The notes under the pieces were generated by a model that saw only the letters and a program-made list of their open reading frames with translations, made no database searches and had not been told where the DNA came from. A stretch of DNA of 63,568 bases. Origin: an uncultured Myxococcaceae bacterium. GTDB lineage: Bacteria > Myxococcota_A > Polyangia > Polyangiales > Ga0077539. Where the stretch lies: NCBI GenBank assembly GCA_945952225.1, contig CAMFHP010000037.1, forward strand, positions 1-63,568. The letters are read 5' to 3'. Shown in pieces: positions 1 to 8,611 of this stretch (within the stretch, counting starts at the first letter, position 1; every line of letters begins with the position of its first letter). The position numbers and the translations under genes are program-made.

Positions 1-630
1 GGCGAGACCGTGCGCGCGCGCCGCGTGCTCCTCGCGCTCGGCATGGTCGACACGATGCTCCCCCTCGACGGCTTCGCAGAGCGCTGGGGCGCGTCGATCG
101 TGCAGTGCCCCTACTGCCACGGATGGGAGGTGCGCGACCGCCCCTTCGCCGTGCTCGCCACCACGCCCGAGCTCGTCGAGTTCGCCCTCGTGCTCCGCGC
201 GTGGACGCCCTCGGTCACCGTGCTCACCCACGGCCTCGCGCCCCTCGCCCCCGAGCTCGCCGCGCGCCTCGAACGCGCCGACATCACCAACGAGCCCCGC
301 GCCGTCGTCCGCCTCGAAGGCCCTGGAAACAAGCTCGATCGGGTGATCCTCGCCGATGGCAGCGCGCTCCCCTGCGAGGCCCTCTTCGCGCGCCCTCCGC
401 AGCGCCAGACCTCGCTCGTGCGCGCGCTCGTCGACAGCCACGCGCTCGCGCTCACGCCCATGGGCCACGTGCAGGTCGACGAGATGCGCCGCGAGACCAC
501 GGTGCCCGGCCTCTACGCCGCCGGAGACCTCACCTCGCCCATGCAGGCCGCCATCGCAGCGTCGTATGCGGGCATGCACGCCGCCGCAGTGATCAACCAC
601 GAGCTCACGGTCTCGGCCTTCAACCCCTGA
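1..630 (+). CDS. Thioredoxin-reductase-like FAD/NAD(P) oxidoreductase, 5' truncated by the window
   Basis: The frame is open from base 1, so the true start lies upstream; 209 residues are visible. The segment CPYCHGWEVRD (about residues 37-47) is the redox Cys-x-x-Cys region seen in the NAD-binding part of thioredoxin-reductase-like flavoproteins. The closing GLYAAGD...PMQAAIAAS block is the C-terminal FAD-binding signature of that family. Such enzymes move electrons from NAD(P)H through FAD to a disulfide or small acceptor in the cytoplasm. The missing N-terminus should carry the first FAD-binding GxGxxG. It overlaps the convergent AraC gene by 11 bases. The substrate cannot be told from sequence. 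Confidence 0.85.
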   Translation, partial: GETVRARRVLLALGMVDTMLPLDGFAERWGASIVQCPYCHGWEVRDRPFAVLATTPELVEFALVLRAWTPSVTVLTHGLAPLAPELAARLERADITNEPRAVVRLEGPGNKLDRVILADGSALPCEALFARPPQRQTSLVRALVDSHALALTPMGHVQVDEMRRETTVPGLYAAGDLTSPMQAAIAASYAGMHAAAVINHELTVSAFNP

Positions 631-1477
631 CGCTCTTCGAAGCGCGCCACGCGGCGGGCGTCGCACCGTGCATCCGACGGAACATTCGAATGAAGTGCGT
701 CGCGTCGGCGTAGCCCACGCGCTCGGCGATGACGTCGATGTGCTCGTCGCTCTGCGCGAGACGTCGTCGCGCTTCGGCCATGCGTCCCTCGACGATCCAC
801 GCGACGGCGCTGCGACCGGTGGCGCGCGTGAGGGCCGTGGTCACATACGCCGGGCTCCGATGCACCGCGCGGGCGACCTCGCGCAACGTCAGCGGACGCA
901 GGCAGTTGCGCTCGATGTAGCGCAGGCTCTCGGCCACCACACCTCCCTCGCCCACGGCCTCGGCCCCCACGGGCGGCGCCGCCCGCGACACCTCGTGGAG
1001 CAGCACGGTGAGCACGCTCCGCGGCACCATCGGATCGACCGTTCGGTCCGCGCGCGTGAGGTCTTCGAGCTCGCGAAGGAGCGTCTCGACGAACGCGCGA
1101 CGCCCCTCGGCGATGCGCACGATCGGAGACGCCCCCGCGCGCACACGGTCGAAGGGATCGAGCATCGACGCGCCGCCCTCCGCGGCCACACACGGCGCGC
1201 AGAAGGCCACGCCCCAGTACGCAGGCGCAGTGACGGCGCGCACACGGTGGGGCTCACCCGCGGGCACGAGCATCACGTCGCCGGGCTCGATGCGCCACAG
1301 GCCGCGCTGGTCGAGGGTCGCCGCGCCGTCGGTGTAGTACGCGAGCGCCGCGTGAACGTGCGTCGCAGGTGCGTCGGCGCACGACGCCGTCGGGCGGTGC
1401 GTGCGATGCGCGACGGCGATGGCGGGCGCGTTCGGATCGTCGAAGAGCGCGTTGCGGTGCGATGGGGCCGTGGCCAT
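620..1477 (-). CDS. AraC-family transcriptional regulator (cupin sensor plus C-terminal double HTH)
   Basis: A 285-residue protein. The N-terminal half looks like the AraC cupin effector domain (IEPGDVMLVPAGEPHRVRAV). The C-terminal 100 residues form the two-helix-turn-helix AraC DNA-binding domain, with PLTLREVARAVHRSPAYV and the signature VIAERVGYADATHFIRMFRR. I chose ATG 1477; a GTG at 1492 is also possible. It lies 24 bp after the methyltransferase gene and is convergent with the flavoprotein, whose last bases it overlaps. Its inducer and targets are unknown. Regulation of the neighbouring flavoprotein is only a guess from proximity. Confidence 0.9.
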   Translation of the reverse strand: MATAPSHRNALFDDPNAPAIAVAHRTHRPTASCADAPATHVHAALAYYTDGAATLDQRGLWRIEPGDVMLVPAGEPHRVRAVTAPAYWGVAFCAPCVAAEGGASMLDPFDRVRAGASPIVRIAEGRRAFVETLLRELEDLTRADRTVDPMVPRSVLTVLLHEVSRAAPPVGAEAVGEGGVVAESLRYIERNCLRPLTLREVARAVHRSPAYVTTALTRATGRSAVAWIVEGRMAEARRRLAQSDEHIDVIAERVGYADATHFIRMFRRMHGATPAAWRASKSVRG

Positions 1478-1501
1478 GCGCGAGGCTCGCACGGCGCGCG
1501 G

Positions 1502-2680
1502 CTACTCGACCACGCGGGCCAGCAGGTTCTTGAGGTACTCGCCCTCGGGAGAGGCCGCGAGCACGGGGTGATCCGCGGGCGCGCCCCAGCGGTCGACGAG
1601 CTGGATCACCCGCTTCGCGCGCATCGCGGCCTCGGCCACGGTCTCGGTGAAGGCCGCGCGGTCGACGTGGCTCGAACAGCTCCCCGCGAGGTACCAGCCG
1701 CCCGGCGCGAGGAGCGCGAGGCACGAGCCGTGGAGCGTGCGGTAGCTGCGAAGTGCGGCGTCGAGGAGGTCTTCGCGCGGCGCAAAGCTCGGCGGATCGG
1801 CGATCACCAGGTCGTAGCGCGCGCCCCGTCGCGCCTCGGACGCGAGGAACGCCGGCACGTCGGCCGCGTGCGCGGTGTGGAGCGCCTCGTCGAGCCCGTT
1901 GGCCGCCCAGGTCTCGCGCGCGAGCTCGATCGCACCGGGCGCCACGTCGACGGTGGTCACGGCCTTCGCGCCGCCGAGCCCCGCGGCCACCGAGAAGCCT
2001 CCCGTGTACGCGTAGAGGTTCAGCACGCGCAGGCCCTTCGCCATCGCGCGCACCTTCGCCCGCGACACGCGCTGGTCGAGAAAGAGCCCGGTCTTCTGCC
2101 CGCGCACGAGGTCTCCGCGCAGCGCCATGCCGTGTTCGCGCACGGTCAACGGCGCCGTCGGAGCCTCGCCCCACACGGCCTCCACGCGCCGCGACTCGCC
2201 GCGTCCCGTCTTCACGAGCAGCGTCGACACGCCGAGCTCGGGGAGCACCGCGCGCAGCACGTCGGCCATCACGGTCTTCCACGCTTCGGCGCCCGCGCCG
2301 TCGAGGGAGAGCACGGCATACGCGTCGTACACGTCGCACACGAAGCCCGGCAGCCGATCGCCCTCGCCGTGCAGCAGTCGCCACGCGTTGGTGTCGTCGG
2401 AAACCATCCGCCGACGGAGCTCGACGGCCCGCCGCACGCGCGCTTCGAAGAGCGCCGCCCCGACGGGCTCGTCGCGCGTGGTGAAGGTCCGCACGGCGAT
2501 GACCGAGCCGTCGACCAGGCCCCGCGCCACGAAGCGTCCGCGCTCGTCGACGATGGTGGCCACGGCGCCCGGCGTGGCGCGCACGGGTTCGAGGGCGTTG
2601 GCGTAGATCCAGGGGTGGCCCTGCGCGATCACGCGGTCGAGCGATTTGCGAAGGCGAACGGTGACCGTCTCGGGCTGCAT
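1502..2680 (-). CDS. RlmI-like class I SAM-dependent rRNA methyltransferase
   Basis: A 392-residue protein with an N-terminal PUA-like domain (HPWIYANALEPV) and a Rossmann methyltransferase domain. The SAM motif region is NLYAYTGGFSVAAGLGGA and the catalytic-loop motif is VIADPPSF. This matches the RlmI/YccW family, which makes 5-methylcytosine in 23S rRNA. LVRGQKTGLFLDQR is the typical family segment before the SAM site. The start is ATG 2680, from which the PUA-like domain begins within a few residues. It is divergent from the cytochrome lipoprotein at 2753. A second RlmI-like domain occurs in the fusion at 22158, so the two may have split roles. Confidence 0.9.
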   Translation of the reverse strand: MQPETVTVRLRKSLDRVIAQGHPWIYANALEPVRATPGAVATIVDERGRFVARGLVDGSVIAVRTFTTRDEPVGAALFEARVRRAVELRRRMVSDDTNAWRLLHGEGDRLPGFVCDVYDAYAVLSLDGAGAEAWKTVMADVLRAVLPELGVSTLLVKTGRGESRRVEAVWGEAPTAPLTVREHGMALRGDLVRGQKTGLFLDQRVSRAKVRAMAKGLRVLNLYAYTGGFSVAAGLGGAKAVTTVDVAPGAIELARETWAANGLDEALHTAHAADVPAFLASEARRGARYDLVIADPPSFAPREDLLDAALRSYRTLHGSCLALLAPGGWYLAGSCSSHVDRAAFTETVAEAAMRAKRVIQLVDRWGAPADHPVLAASPEGEYLKNLLARVVE

Positions 2681-2752
2681 GGCGCTGCGAGTACCGCAGG
2701 GCGACGGCGCCCGTCTACCGTCCGCGCGCACGTCGGAGGTAGGCTCCGCGCG

Positions 2753-4720
2753 ATGTTCCGTCCGTCGCGGCTCGCGCTCCTCGCGGGCGCCCTCGTCGCG
2801 TGCAGCGATCCGATGCCTCCCGCGCAGATTCCCGCGCGCTGGTGGGGCGACGACGCGCCGCCGCACACGGCCACGATGGTGCGTCTCCCCGCGCAGCACG
2901 AGGCGCTGCTGGTGCATCCCGACGGAGACTCGGTGGCCTTCGTCGACCTCGATGCGCGCGCGCTCGTGGCAGAAGTTCCCCTCGGCCCGACGCCCACGCG
3001 CCGCCCCGACGGACGCTGGGAGCCCCCCATCGCGCCCGTCGCCGTCGCGCTCGCGCCCCATCGCGGCAGGGCCTTCGTGGTGGGACGCAACGACGGCTCG
3101 CTCCACGCGATCGACCTCGCCACGCGCCGTGTGGTGGCCCGCGCGACGGTGTGCACCGAGCCCGTGGACGCGCTCGTAGGACCGGGCGAAGACAGCGTGC
3201 TCGTCGCGTGCGCTGCCGACCGCGAGCTCGCCGACGTCGACCCCGTGACCCTCGCCGTGCGCCGACGCATCACGCTCGACCACGAGCCCGGCGCCATGGC
3301 CCTCGACGACGACGCAGAAGGCCTCTTCGTCACGCACCCGATGACCGGCGCCGTGCTGCGCCTCGACGCGGTCTCCCTCGCGGTGCGCGACCGCGGAGCC
3401 GTGCCCGAGGTGCCCTGGACGCTCCATCCCATTCGCGCCCACGGCGTTCCGCGCGCGTTCACCGACCTCGCGGTGCGCCCCACGACGCGCGAGCTCTGGA
3501 CGCTCCACCAGCTCTACAGCACGACCAACTCGCAGCCCGTGCTCAACTTCGAGAGCACGGTGTTTCCCGCGGTGACGCTCCTCGATGCGACCGCGCCCTC
3601 CCGCACGCCGCTGCGCCCCACGCTGAGCACCGACTCGCGCCTCGCGGGCATCGACGGCGCGCTGCTGCACATCGTCTCGAACCCGCGCGCGCTGGCCTTC
3701 ACGCCCGACGGACGCTTCGCCGTGCTCGCCAACCGCAACAGCGAGAGCGTGACCGTGCTCGACGCCACGCGCGGTGAAGAAGTGGGCTTCGTGCAGGACC
3801 TCGCGGGCCGCATGGTCGACGCCGTGGTCATGGCCCCCGACGGCGCGCACTTCTGGCTGAACGCGCGCAGCAGCGGCACGGTGCTCCCCTTCGCGCTCTC
3901 GCCCTCGGGCGTGCCCACCCCCGACGGAGCGCCCTTCGCGTCGCGCGTGCGTGACCCGATGCCCGAGACGCTGCGCACGGGTCAGTGGATGTTTCACAAC
4001 GCGAACGATCGGTACCAGGCCTTTCCCATCACGGTGAACCACTGGCTGTCGTGCGAGAGCTGCCATCCCAACGGCGGAACCGCGGCGATCACGCAGCGCT
4101 TCGAGGTCGGTCCTCGCGACACGCCCGACCTGCGCGCGGGCCTCGACGGGTTTCTGATGCACACGGCCACGCGCACCGGCGTCGGAGACTTCTGGCGCAC
4201 CATCGACGTCGAGCAGGGCGGACTCTTTCGCCCCGACGACTTCGAACAGGGACCGCTCCTCGAAGCGCTCACCGAGTACGTGGTGCACGCCATCGCGCCG
4301 TTGCACCCGCCGCGCACCGACGCCGCGAAGGTGGCCCGCGGCGACGTGCTCTTTCACCGCGACGACGTGGGCTGCGCGCGCTGCCACACGGGACCGCGCG
4401 GCACCGACTCCGGCGCCAACAACCCGGGCCTCTCGCTCGCGGGCGAGGTGCGCCTCTACGACGTCGGAACCTGCGCCCTCGACGCCCCATGGACCGACCG
4501 TCCGCACCGCGACGTCTCGCAGCGGCCCCGTGACGCGTGCCGCTTCGACACGCCCACGCTCCACGCCGTCGCGCGCACCGGACCGTGGCTCCACGACGGC
4601 AGCGCGGCGACGCTCCTCGACGTGTTGACATCGCGAAACGCCGGTGGTCTGCATGGCCACACCGCGGGCCTCTCGCGCGACGACCTCGACGACCTCGTCG
4701 AGTACCTTCGCGCGCAGTAG
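2753..4720 (+). CDS. Lipoprotein: YVTN-type beta-propeller fused to di-haem cytochrome c peroxidase-like domain
   Basis: A 655-residue protein with a lipoprotein signal (ALLAGALVAC, lipidated Cys about residue 17). The first ~400 residues carry repeated propeller-blade segments such as VVGRNDGSLHAIDLATRRVV and AVLANRNSESVTVLDA. The last ~250 residues hold two haem-binding motifs, CESCH and CARCH, and the segment GPWLHDGSAATLLDVL, typical of MauG/di-haem peroxidase proteins. The protein is probably periplasmic or outer-membrane anchored and transfers electrons or reduces a peroxide. The start is the ATG that gives the lipoprotein signal. It is 21 bp upstream of three related lipoproteins and may be co-transcribed with them. 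Confidence 0.88.
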   Translation: MFRPSRLALLAGALVACSDPMPPAQIPARWWGDDAPPHTATMVRLPAQHEALLVHPDGDSVAFVDLDARALVAEVPLGPTPTRRPDGRWEPPIAPVAVALAPHRGRAFVVGRNDGSLHAIDLATRRVVARATVCTEPVDALVGPGEDSVLVACAADRELADVDPVTLAVRRRITLDHEPGAMALDDDAEGLFVTHPMTGAVLRLDAVSLAVRDRGAVPEVPWTLHPIRAHGVPRAFTDLAVRPTTRELWTLHQLYSTTNSQPVLNFESTVFPAVTLLDATAPSRTPLRPTLSTDSRLAGIDGALLHIVSNPRALAFTPDGRFAVLANRNSESVTVLDATRGEEVGFVQDLAGRMVDAVVMAPDGAHFWLNARSSGTVLPFALSPSGVPTPDGAPFASRVRDPMPETLRTGQWMFHNANDRYQAFPITVNHWLSCESCHPNGGTAAITQRFEVGPRDTPDLRAGLDGFLMHTATRTGVGDFWRTIDVEQGGLFRPDDFEQGPLLEALTEYVVHAIAPLHPPRTDAAKVARGDVLFHRDDVGCARCHTGPRGTDSGANNPGLSLAGEVRLYDVGTCALDAPWTDRPHRDVSQRPRDACRFDTPTLHAVARTGPWLHDGSAATLLDVLTSRNAGGLHGHTAGLSRDDLDDLVEYLRAQ

Positions 4721-4741
4721 TCCTCCACCGCACGGAGTCGC

Positions 4742-5773
4742 ATGCGCTTCACGCTTCTCACGCTCTGCTTCGGACTCGCCGCGTTCGGTTGCAGCAACTC
4801 GTCTTCGAACACGCCCGACACGGCGCCCGAGTCCGCGGTGGTCGACACGCCCGCCGACACGCACACGGATGGTCCCGCCGACGCGCCCGAGGGGAGCGCG
4901 CCCGACGCGAGCGCGCCCGATGTGCCCGCCGACGTCGACGCCACCGTGGCCGACGCGAGCGACGACAGCTTCGACGTGAACACGCCGTGCACGCGCGACG
5001 TGAACGCGCCCGACACCTCGGGCCCCATGTACGGCTACATCCGCTTCGCGAACCTCTCGCGCGGAACGGGCACGCTGCGCTTCATCGCCACGAGCCTCCC
5101 GATGTTCGCCCCCGCGCGCGTCGAGGCCGTCGTGCCCGAGGGAACGGCCACGGCCCACATCCAGACGCTCCCGGTCGCCTACGAGGTCCGCGTCGTTCGT
5201 GCGGCGGGCGCCGACGCGGGCGTCGACGTCGAGATCGGACCTGCCGACGCGGGCGTGCTCACCGATGGCGCGGCGTCTCCTGCCACGGCCTGCACCGCCG
5301 ACGCGGGCGTGGGCGAAGTGGCGCCGCCGATCTGCACCGACGTGTACTTCTTCGCGGGCTGCACGGTGGTGCTCGCGGGCTCGGCGACGGGCAACGTGGA
5401 GCAGCAGCGCGACCGCCGCCTGTGGCGCCTCTCCGACACGCCCGAGAACTCGAACAGTTGCTACTACGGCCGCATGCGCACCATGAACTGGTACGCCGAG
5501 GGGCCCGCGCTCGACGTCGACACCACGCGCGGCGAGCGCGTCGCGCGCAACGCGCAGTACCGCGAGATCTCCGGCGCACAGCCCGTGCTCTTCGGCGCGA
5601 CCTCGGTGGCGATCCGCAACGCCGAGACCGGCGCGGCGCTCGTCACCACGGCCGCGGGCACGGTGAACCCCGGCCACTCGCACCGGCTCCACCTCTGGGG
5701 CGACGCGAACAGCACGACCAACAACGGCGTGAGCGCGATCATCCTCGACGACGTGTCGCCCGCCTTCCAGTGA
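4742..5773 (+). CDS. Lipoprotein with Asp/Ala-rich linker and DUF4397-like domain (first of three paralogues)
   Basis: A 343-residue lipoprotein (signal LCFGLAAFGC). An Asp/Ala/Pro-rich low-complexity linker spans roughly residues 25-90. A globular part begins YIRFANLSRGTGTLRF, resembling the DUF4397 fold (RFVNASPDAP-like start), and ends with HRLHLWGDANS...IILDDVSPAFQ. The architecture is shared by the next two genes (GFLRFVNLARGVGAVRF in the third). The stop TGA overlaps the GTG start of the next gene by four bases. I do not know the function; surface display on a flexible tether is plausible. Confidence 0.85.
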   Translation: MRFTLLTLCFGLAAFGCSNSSSNTPDTAPESAVVDTPADTHTDGPADAPEGSAPDASAPDVPADVDATVADASDDSFDVNTPCTRDVNAPDTSGPMYGYIRFANLSRGTGTLRFIATSLPMFAPARVEAVVPEGTATAHIQTLPVAYEVRVVRAAGADAGVDVEIGPADAGVLTDGAASPATACTADAGVGEVAPPICTDVYFFAGCTVVLAGSATGNVEQQRDRRLWRLSDTPENSNSCYYGRMRTMNWYAEGPALDVDTTRGERVARNAQYREISGAQPVLFGATSVAIRNAETGAALVTTAAGTVNPGHSHRLHLWGDANSTTNNGVSAIILDDVSPAFQ

Positions 5774-6774
5774 CGACGATGACGACGCGCGCGGCGCTCC
5801 TCGCACTGCTTCTCTCCACGGGCTGCGCGCAGACCGTCACGGCAACGACGGGCACGCCCGCCGCAGACGCCGCCGACGACGCCGCGGTCGCAGACATCAC
5901 CGTACGTGATAGCTCCGTCGCAGACATCACCGTCCGTGATAGCGCCCTCGCAGACATCACCGTCCGTGATAGCGCCCTCGCAGACGTCACCGTGACGGAT
6001 GCGACGGCCACCGACGCCGATGCCCTCGCGTGCTCGCGTCCCGATGTGCCCATCGAGCGCATTCCGCGTCGCGGCGCCGTGCGCTTCGCCAACTTCACAC
6101 ACAACCTCGGACCGGTGCGCTTCGCCCTCGAACCCGTGCCGGGCTACCGCATCGACGCCGTGCTCGCCGAGGGAACGGTGTCGCCCGTCTTCGAGGTTCC
6201 CCTCACGCGCGTGACGGTCACCGCCACTGCCGCGACGGACGCGGAGGTCGGTGTGCGGGCCGACACGATCCCCGACGCGCTGCTCGACGCGGGCGCACGG
6301 GGTCTGTTCTGCGCGAGCTCTCCGACGCTCACCGCCCCGAGCGGATGCGTCGAGGCGTATCCGTCCTTCGTGCTGATGTGGGTCGCCGCGGGCAATCCCC
6401 TCGCGCCGTCGGGCTCGCCCGATCGCCCGGCGCTGCACCCGTCGCCCGACGCGCTCGGACTCACCTCGGGGTGCGACACCGCCGCGGTGCGATTCATCTC
6501 GTGGGCGCCGTCGAACGGCAGGCTCGCGATCGCCAACGGGTCCCGTCGCCTCGCGGTCCTCGCGGAGCCGCGCATCGCCTCGGGGCTCGCGCTCACCGCA
6601 CCGGGGCCCCTCGACCTCGAAGTGCGCGAGCTGGAGACCGACACGCGCCGCTTCGTCGGCCGCGCGGGCTCGCTCACCGGAGGACGCAACGCCACCGTGC
6701 ACCTCTGGCCCGACGAGCGCCCCGGCGGGCTCCGTGCGGTGGTCGTCGAGAGCACGCCCCCCTGGTTCCGTTGA
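5770..6774 (+). CDS. Lipoprotein paralogue 2 with 10-residue tandem repeat linker
   Basis: A 334-residue protein if started at GTG 5770, which overlaps the previous stop as GTGA; an ATG three codons later is equally possible. The signal is LALLLSTGC. The linker is a four-fold repeat of ADITVRDSAL-type units (positions 5891-6000). A DUF4397-like domain follows, starting GAVRFANFTHNLGPVRFALE. Its C-terminal half is more diverged than in the other two paralogues, with an extra Cys-containing segment. Function unknown. Its TGA overlaps the TTG start of the third paralogue. Confidence 0.82.
   Translation: MTTMTTRAALLALLLSTGCAQTVTATTGTPAADAADDAAVADITVRDSSVADITVRDSALADITVRDSALADVTVTDATATDADALACSRPDVPIERIPRRGAVRFANFTHNLGPVRFALEPVPGYRIDAVLAEGTVSPVFEVPLTRVTVTATAATDAEVGVRADTIPDALLDAGARGLFCASSPTLTAPSGCVEAYPSFVLMWVAAGNPLAPSGSPDRPALHPSPDALGLTSGCDTAAVRFISWAPSNGRLAIANGSRRLAVLAEPRIASGLALTAPGPLDLEVRELETDTRRFVGRAGSLTGGRNATVHLWPDERPGGLRAVVVESTPPWFR
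5891..6000 (+). repeat. 30-bp tandem repeat, about 3.7 copies, inside lipoprotein linker
   Basis: Units begin CAGACATCACCGT and recur at 5891, 5921, 5951 and 5981. The last copy is diverged. The repeat length is a multiple of three, so copy-number change keeps the reading frame and only alters linker length. Confidence 0.9.
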
Positions 6775-7784
6775 GCGCCCGCGCGCTGATCGTCGCGCTG
6801 CTCGCGGGTGCCTGCGCCGCACCGCCGCCGCCCGCACCGCGCGACGCCACCGTGGCCATCGACACCCGCGATCCGTCGGATTCTCCCGACGCATCGCAAC
6901 TGCCCTCCGCCGATGCCCTCGCAGACAGCCCCTTCGACGCGTCGGAACCCTCCGACACGTCGGAACTTTCCGACGCATCCCCCGACACCGCGCCCGACGC
7001 ACTCCCCGACGCATCCGCCGACGCACTCCCCGACGCACTCCCCGACGCATCCACCGACGCGCTCCCGTCGTGTGACCTCGGGCTCGACGCGCCCCTCGCA
7101 CGGGCCACCGATCGCGGCTTTCTCCGCTTCGTGAACCTCGCGCGCGGCGTCGGCGCGGTGCGCTTTCTCGCGCGCAACCAGCCCCTCTACGTGCGCGCCC
7201 ACGCCGAGGCCGTGGTGCCCGAGGGCGCGAGCTCGCCGCACCTCGCGGCCGTTCCAATCAGCTACACCGTCGACGTCGAGACCGCCGCCGATGCGGGCGC
7301 TTCGCACCTCGTGTGGTCACCCGACGCGGGACCGATTCCGCCCGCCGCGACGCAGAGCTGCCTCGACCCCGGCGCGACGGGCACGCTCGCGCGACCGCTC
7401 TGCGCCGACGTGTACCTCGGCGGCAGTTGCACCGTCGTGCTCACGGGAACGCCCTCCGCGGGGCTCACCCTCTGGCGCATCGCCGACGTGGTGGCGCGCG
7501 GCGACGACTGCGAGAGCGCCCTCGTGCGCGCGGTGAACGCGAGCGCGGCCTCCGTCGACGTCGATGCTCCCGGCGTTCCCATCGCCCGCACCCTCGCACC
7601 GCGCGAGCTGTCGGGCGCGCGAAGGGTCTCCGCGGGCGCCGTGCGCGTCACCGTCGGCGACGGCGACGGGGGAGCAGCCTTCGCCATCGAGGGCGCACTC
7701 ACGGCCACGCACCGGCACTCGGTCTTCGTGGGCGACGGCGCGCGGGGACTCGTGCTCGACGACGTGCCGCCCGACCTCTGGTGA
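6771..7784 (+). CDS. Lipoprotein paralogue 3 with DUF4397-like domain
   Basis: A 337-residue protein starting at TTG 6771, which overlaps the previous TGA as TTGA. This is the only start that keeps the lipoprotein signal LIVALLAGAC intact. A long Asp/Pro/Ala/Ser linker (about residues 25-100) precedes a domain starting GFLRFVNLARGVGAVRFLARN and ending HRHSVFVGDGARGLVLDDVPPDLW. This is clearly homologous to the 4742 gene over its whole length. The rare TTG start and overlap suggest translational coupling at reduced yield. Function unknown. Confidence 0.83.
   Translation: MSARALIVALLAGACAAPPPPAPRDATVAIDTRDPSDSPDASQLPSADALADSPFDASEPSDTSELSDASPDTAPDALPDASADALPDALPDASTDALPSCDLGLDAPLARATDRGFLRFVNLARGVGAVRFLARNQPLYVRAHAEAVVPEGASSPHLAAVPISYTVDVETAADAGASHLVWSPDAGPIPPAATQSCLDPGATGTLARPLCADVYLGGSCTVVLTGTPSAGLTLWRIADVVARGDDCESALVRAVNASAASVDVDAPGVPIARTLAPRELSGARRVSAGAVRVTVGDGDGGAAFAIEGALTATHRHSVFVGDGARGLVLDDVPPDLW
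6969..7062 (+). repeat. Short 12/15-bp tandem units (CCCGACGCA-type) in lipoprotein linker
   Basis: Units encoding PDAL, PDAS or ADAL recur through this stretch and build the low-complexity tether of the third lipoprotein. They are in frame and imperfect. Confidence 0.75.
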
Positions 7785-7867
7785 CCGCGTTCCGGTCGCG
7801 TCGGGGGCGACGGATAAAGGTGCAGAAAGGTCGCGTGGGGCCGTTCCCGCGGTAGCGTCGGTGGGTC

Positions 7868-8611
7868 ATGGCCGGGCGCACCTTTGTGATCGGAGACATC
7901 CACGGCGAGATCGAGCACCTGCGAACGCTGCTCTCGCGCATGCCCGACGTGGGCGCGAGCGACACCGTGGTGTTCCTCGGCGACTACATCGATCGCGGGC
8001 CCGCTTCGAAGCAGGTGGTCGACGCGGTGCGCGGCCTCGACCGCGACACGGGCTGCAAGGTCGTGTGCCTCCGCGGCAACCACGAAGACGCCTGGCTGCG
8101 CGTCATCGACGTGGGCTGGGACGGCTTCGTGCTCCCGCCCGGCAACGGCTGCCTCGCCACGTTCCGTTCGTACCGCGATGCGCCGGTGAGCGCGCCGCTG
8201 CGCGAGAAGGATTTCGACGCGCTCTTCGCGGGCACGTTCTTTCCGCCCGAGGTCGTCGCGTGGTTCCGCTCGCTGCCCTACTGGTACGAAGACGAGCACG
8301 CCATCTACGTGCACGCGGGCCTCGTCGCGAACTCGCACGGCGAGTACCTGCACCCCGCCGTCGAGCCCTCGCCCATCGCCCTGCTCTGGACGCGCACCGA
8401 AGACTTCTTCCGCCACTACCGCGGCAAGCGCGTGATCGTGGGCCACACGCACACGATGGATCTCCCCAACGAGCTCTCCACGCACACCGTCGACGACCCG
8501 ACGGACATGTGGGCCGGTCCCTGCGTCACCGCCCTCGACACGGGCTGCGGCCGCGACGGATTCCTCACCGCGCTGGAGCTTCCCTCGATGCGCGTCTACG
8601 AATCGCGCTGA
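7868..8611 (+). CDS. Metallophosphoesterase / PPP-family protein phosphatase
   Basis: A 247-residue protein with the full PPP metallophosphoesterase set: GDIHG (residues 9-13), GDYIDRG (38-44), GNHED (70-74), and later VHAG and GHTH histidine motifs. Family members hydrolyse phosphoserine/threonine or diadenosine tetraphosphate in the cytoplasm with two bound metals. Length and motifs fit the bacterial PrpA/ApaH-like group; the substrate cannot be decided. The last 16 bases overlap the convergent FecR-like gene. Confidence 0.92.
   Translation: MAGRTFVIGDIHGEIEHLRTLLSRMPDVGASDTVVFLGDYIDRGPASKQVVDAVRGLDRDTGCKVVCLRGNHEDAWLRVIDVGWDGFVLPPGNGCLATFRSYRDAPVSAPLREKDFDALFAGTFFPPEVVAWFRSLPYWYEDEHAIYVHAGLVANSHGEYLHPAVEPSPIALLWTRTEDFFRHYRGKRVIVGHTHTMDLPNELSTHTVDDPTDMWAGPCVTALDTGCGRDGFLTALELPSMRVYESR

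Noticed and set aside
2681-5806. Upstream extension of the methyltransferase frame on the minus strand
   Set aside because: It is opposite the cytochrome lipoprotein and the first of the paralogous lipoproteins and has only low-complexity translation. The real start is ATG 2680.
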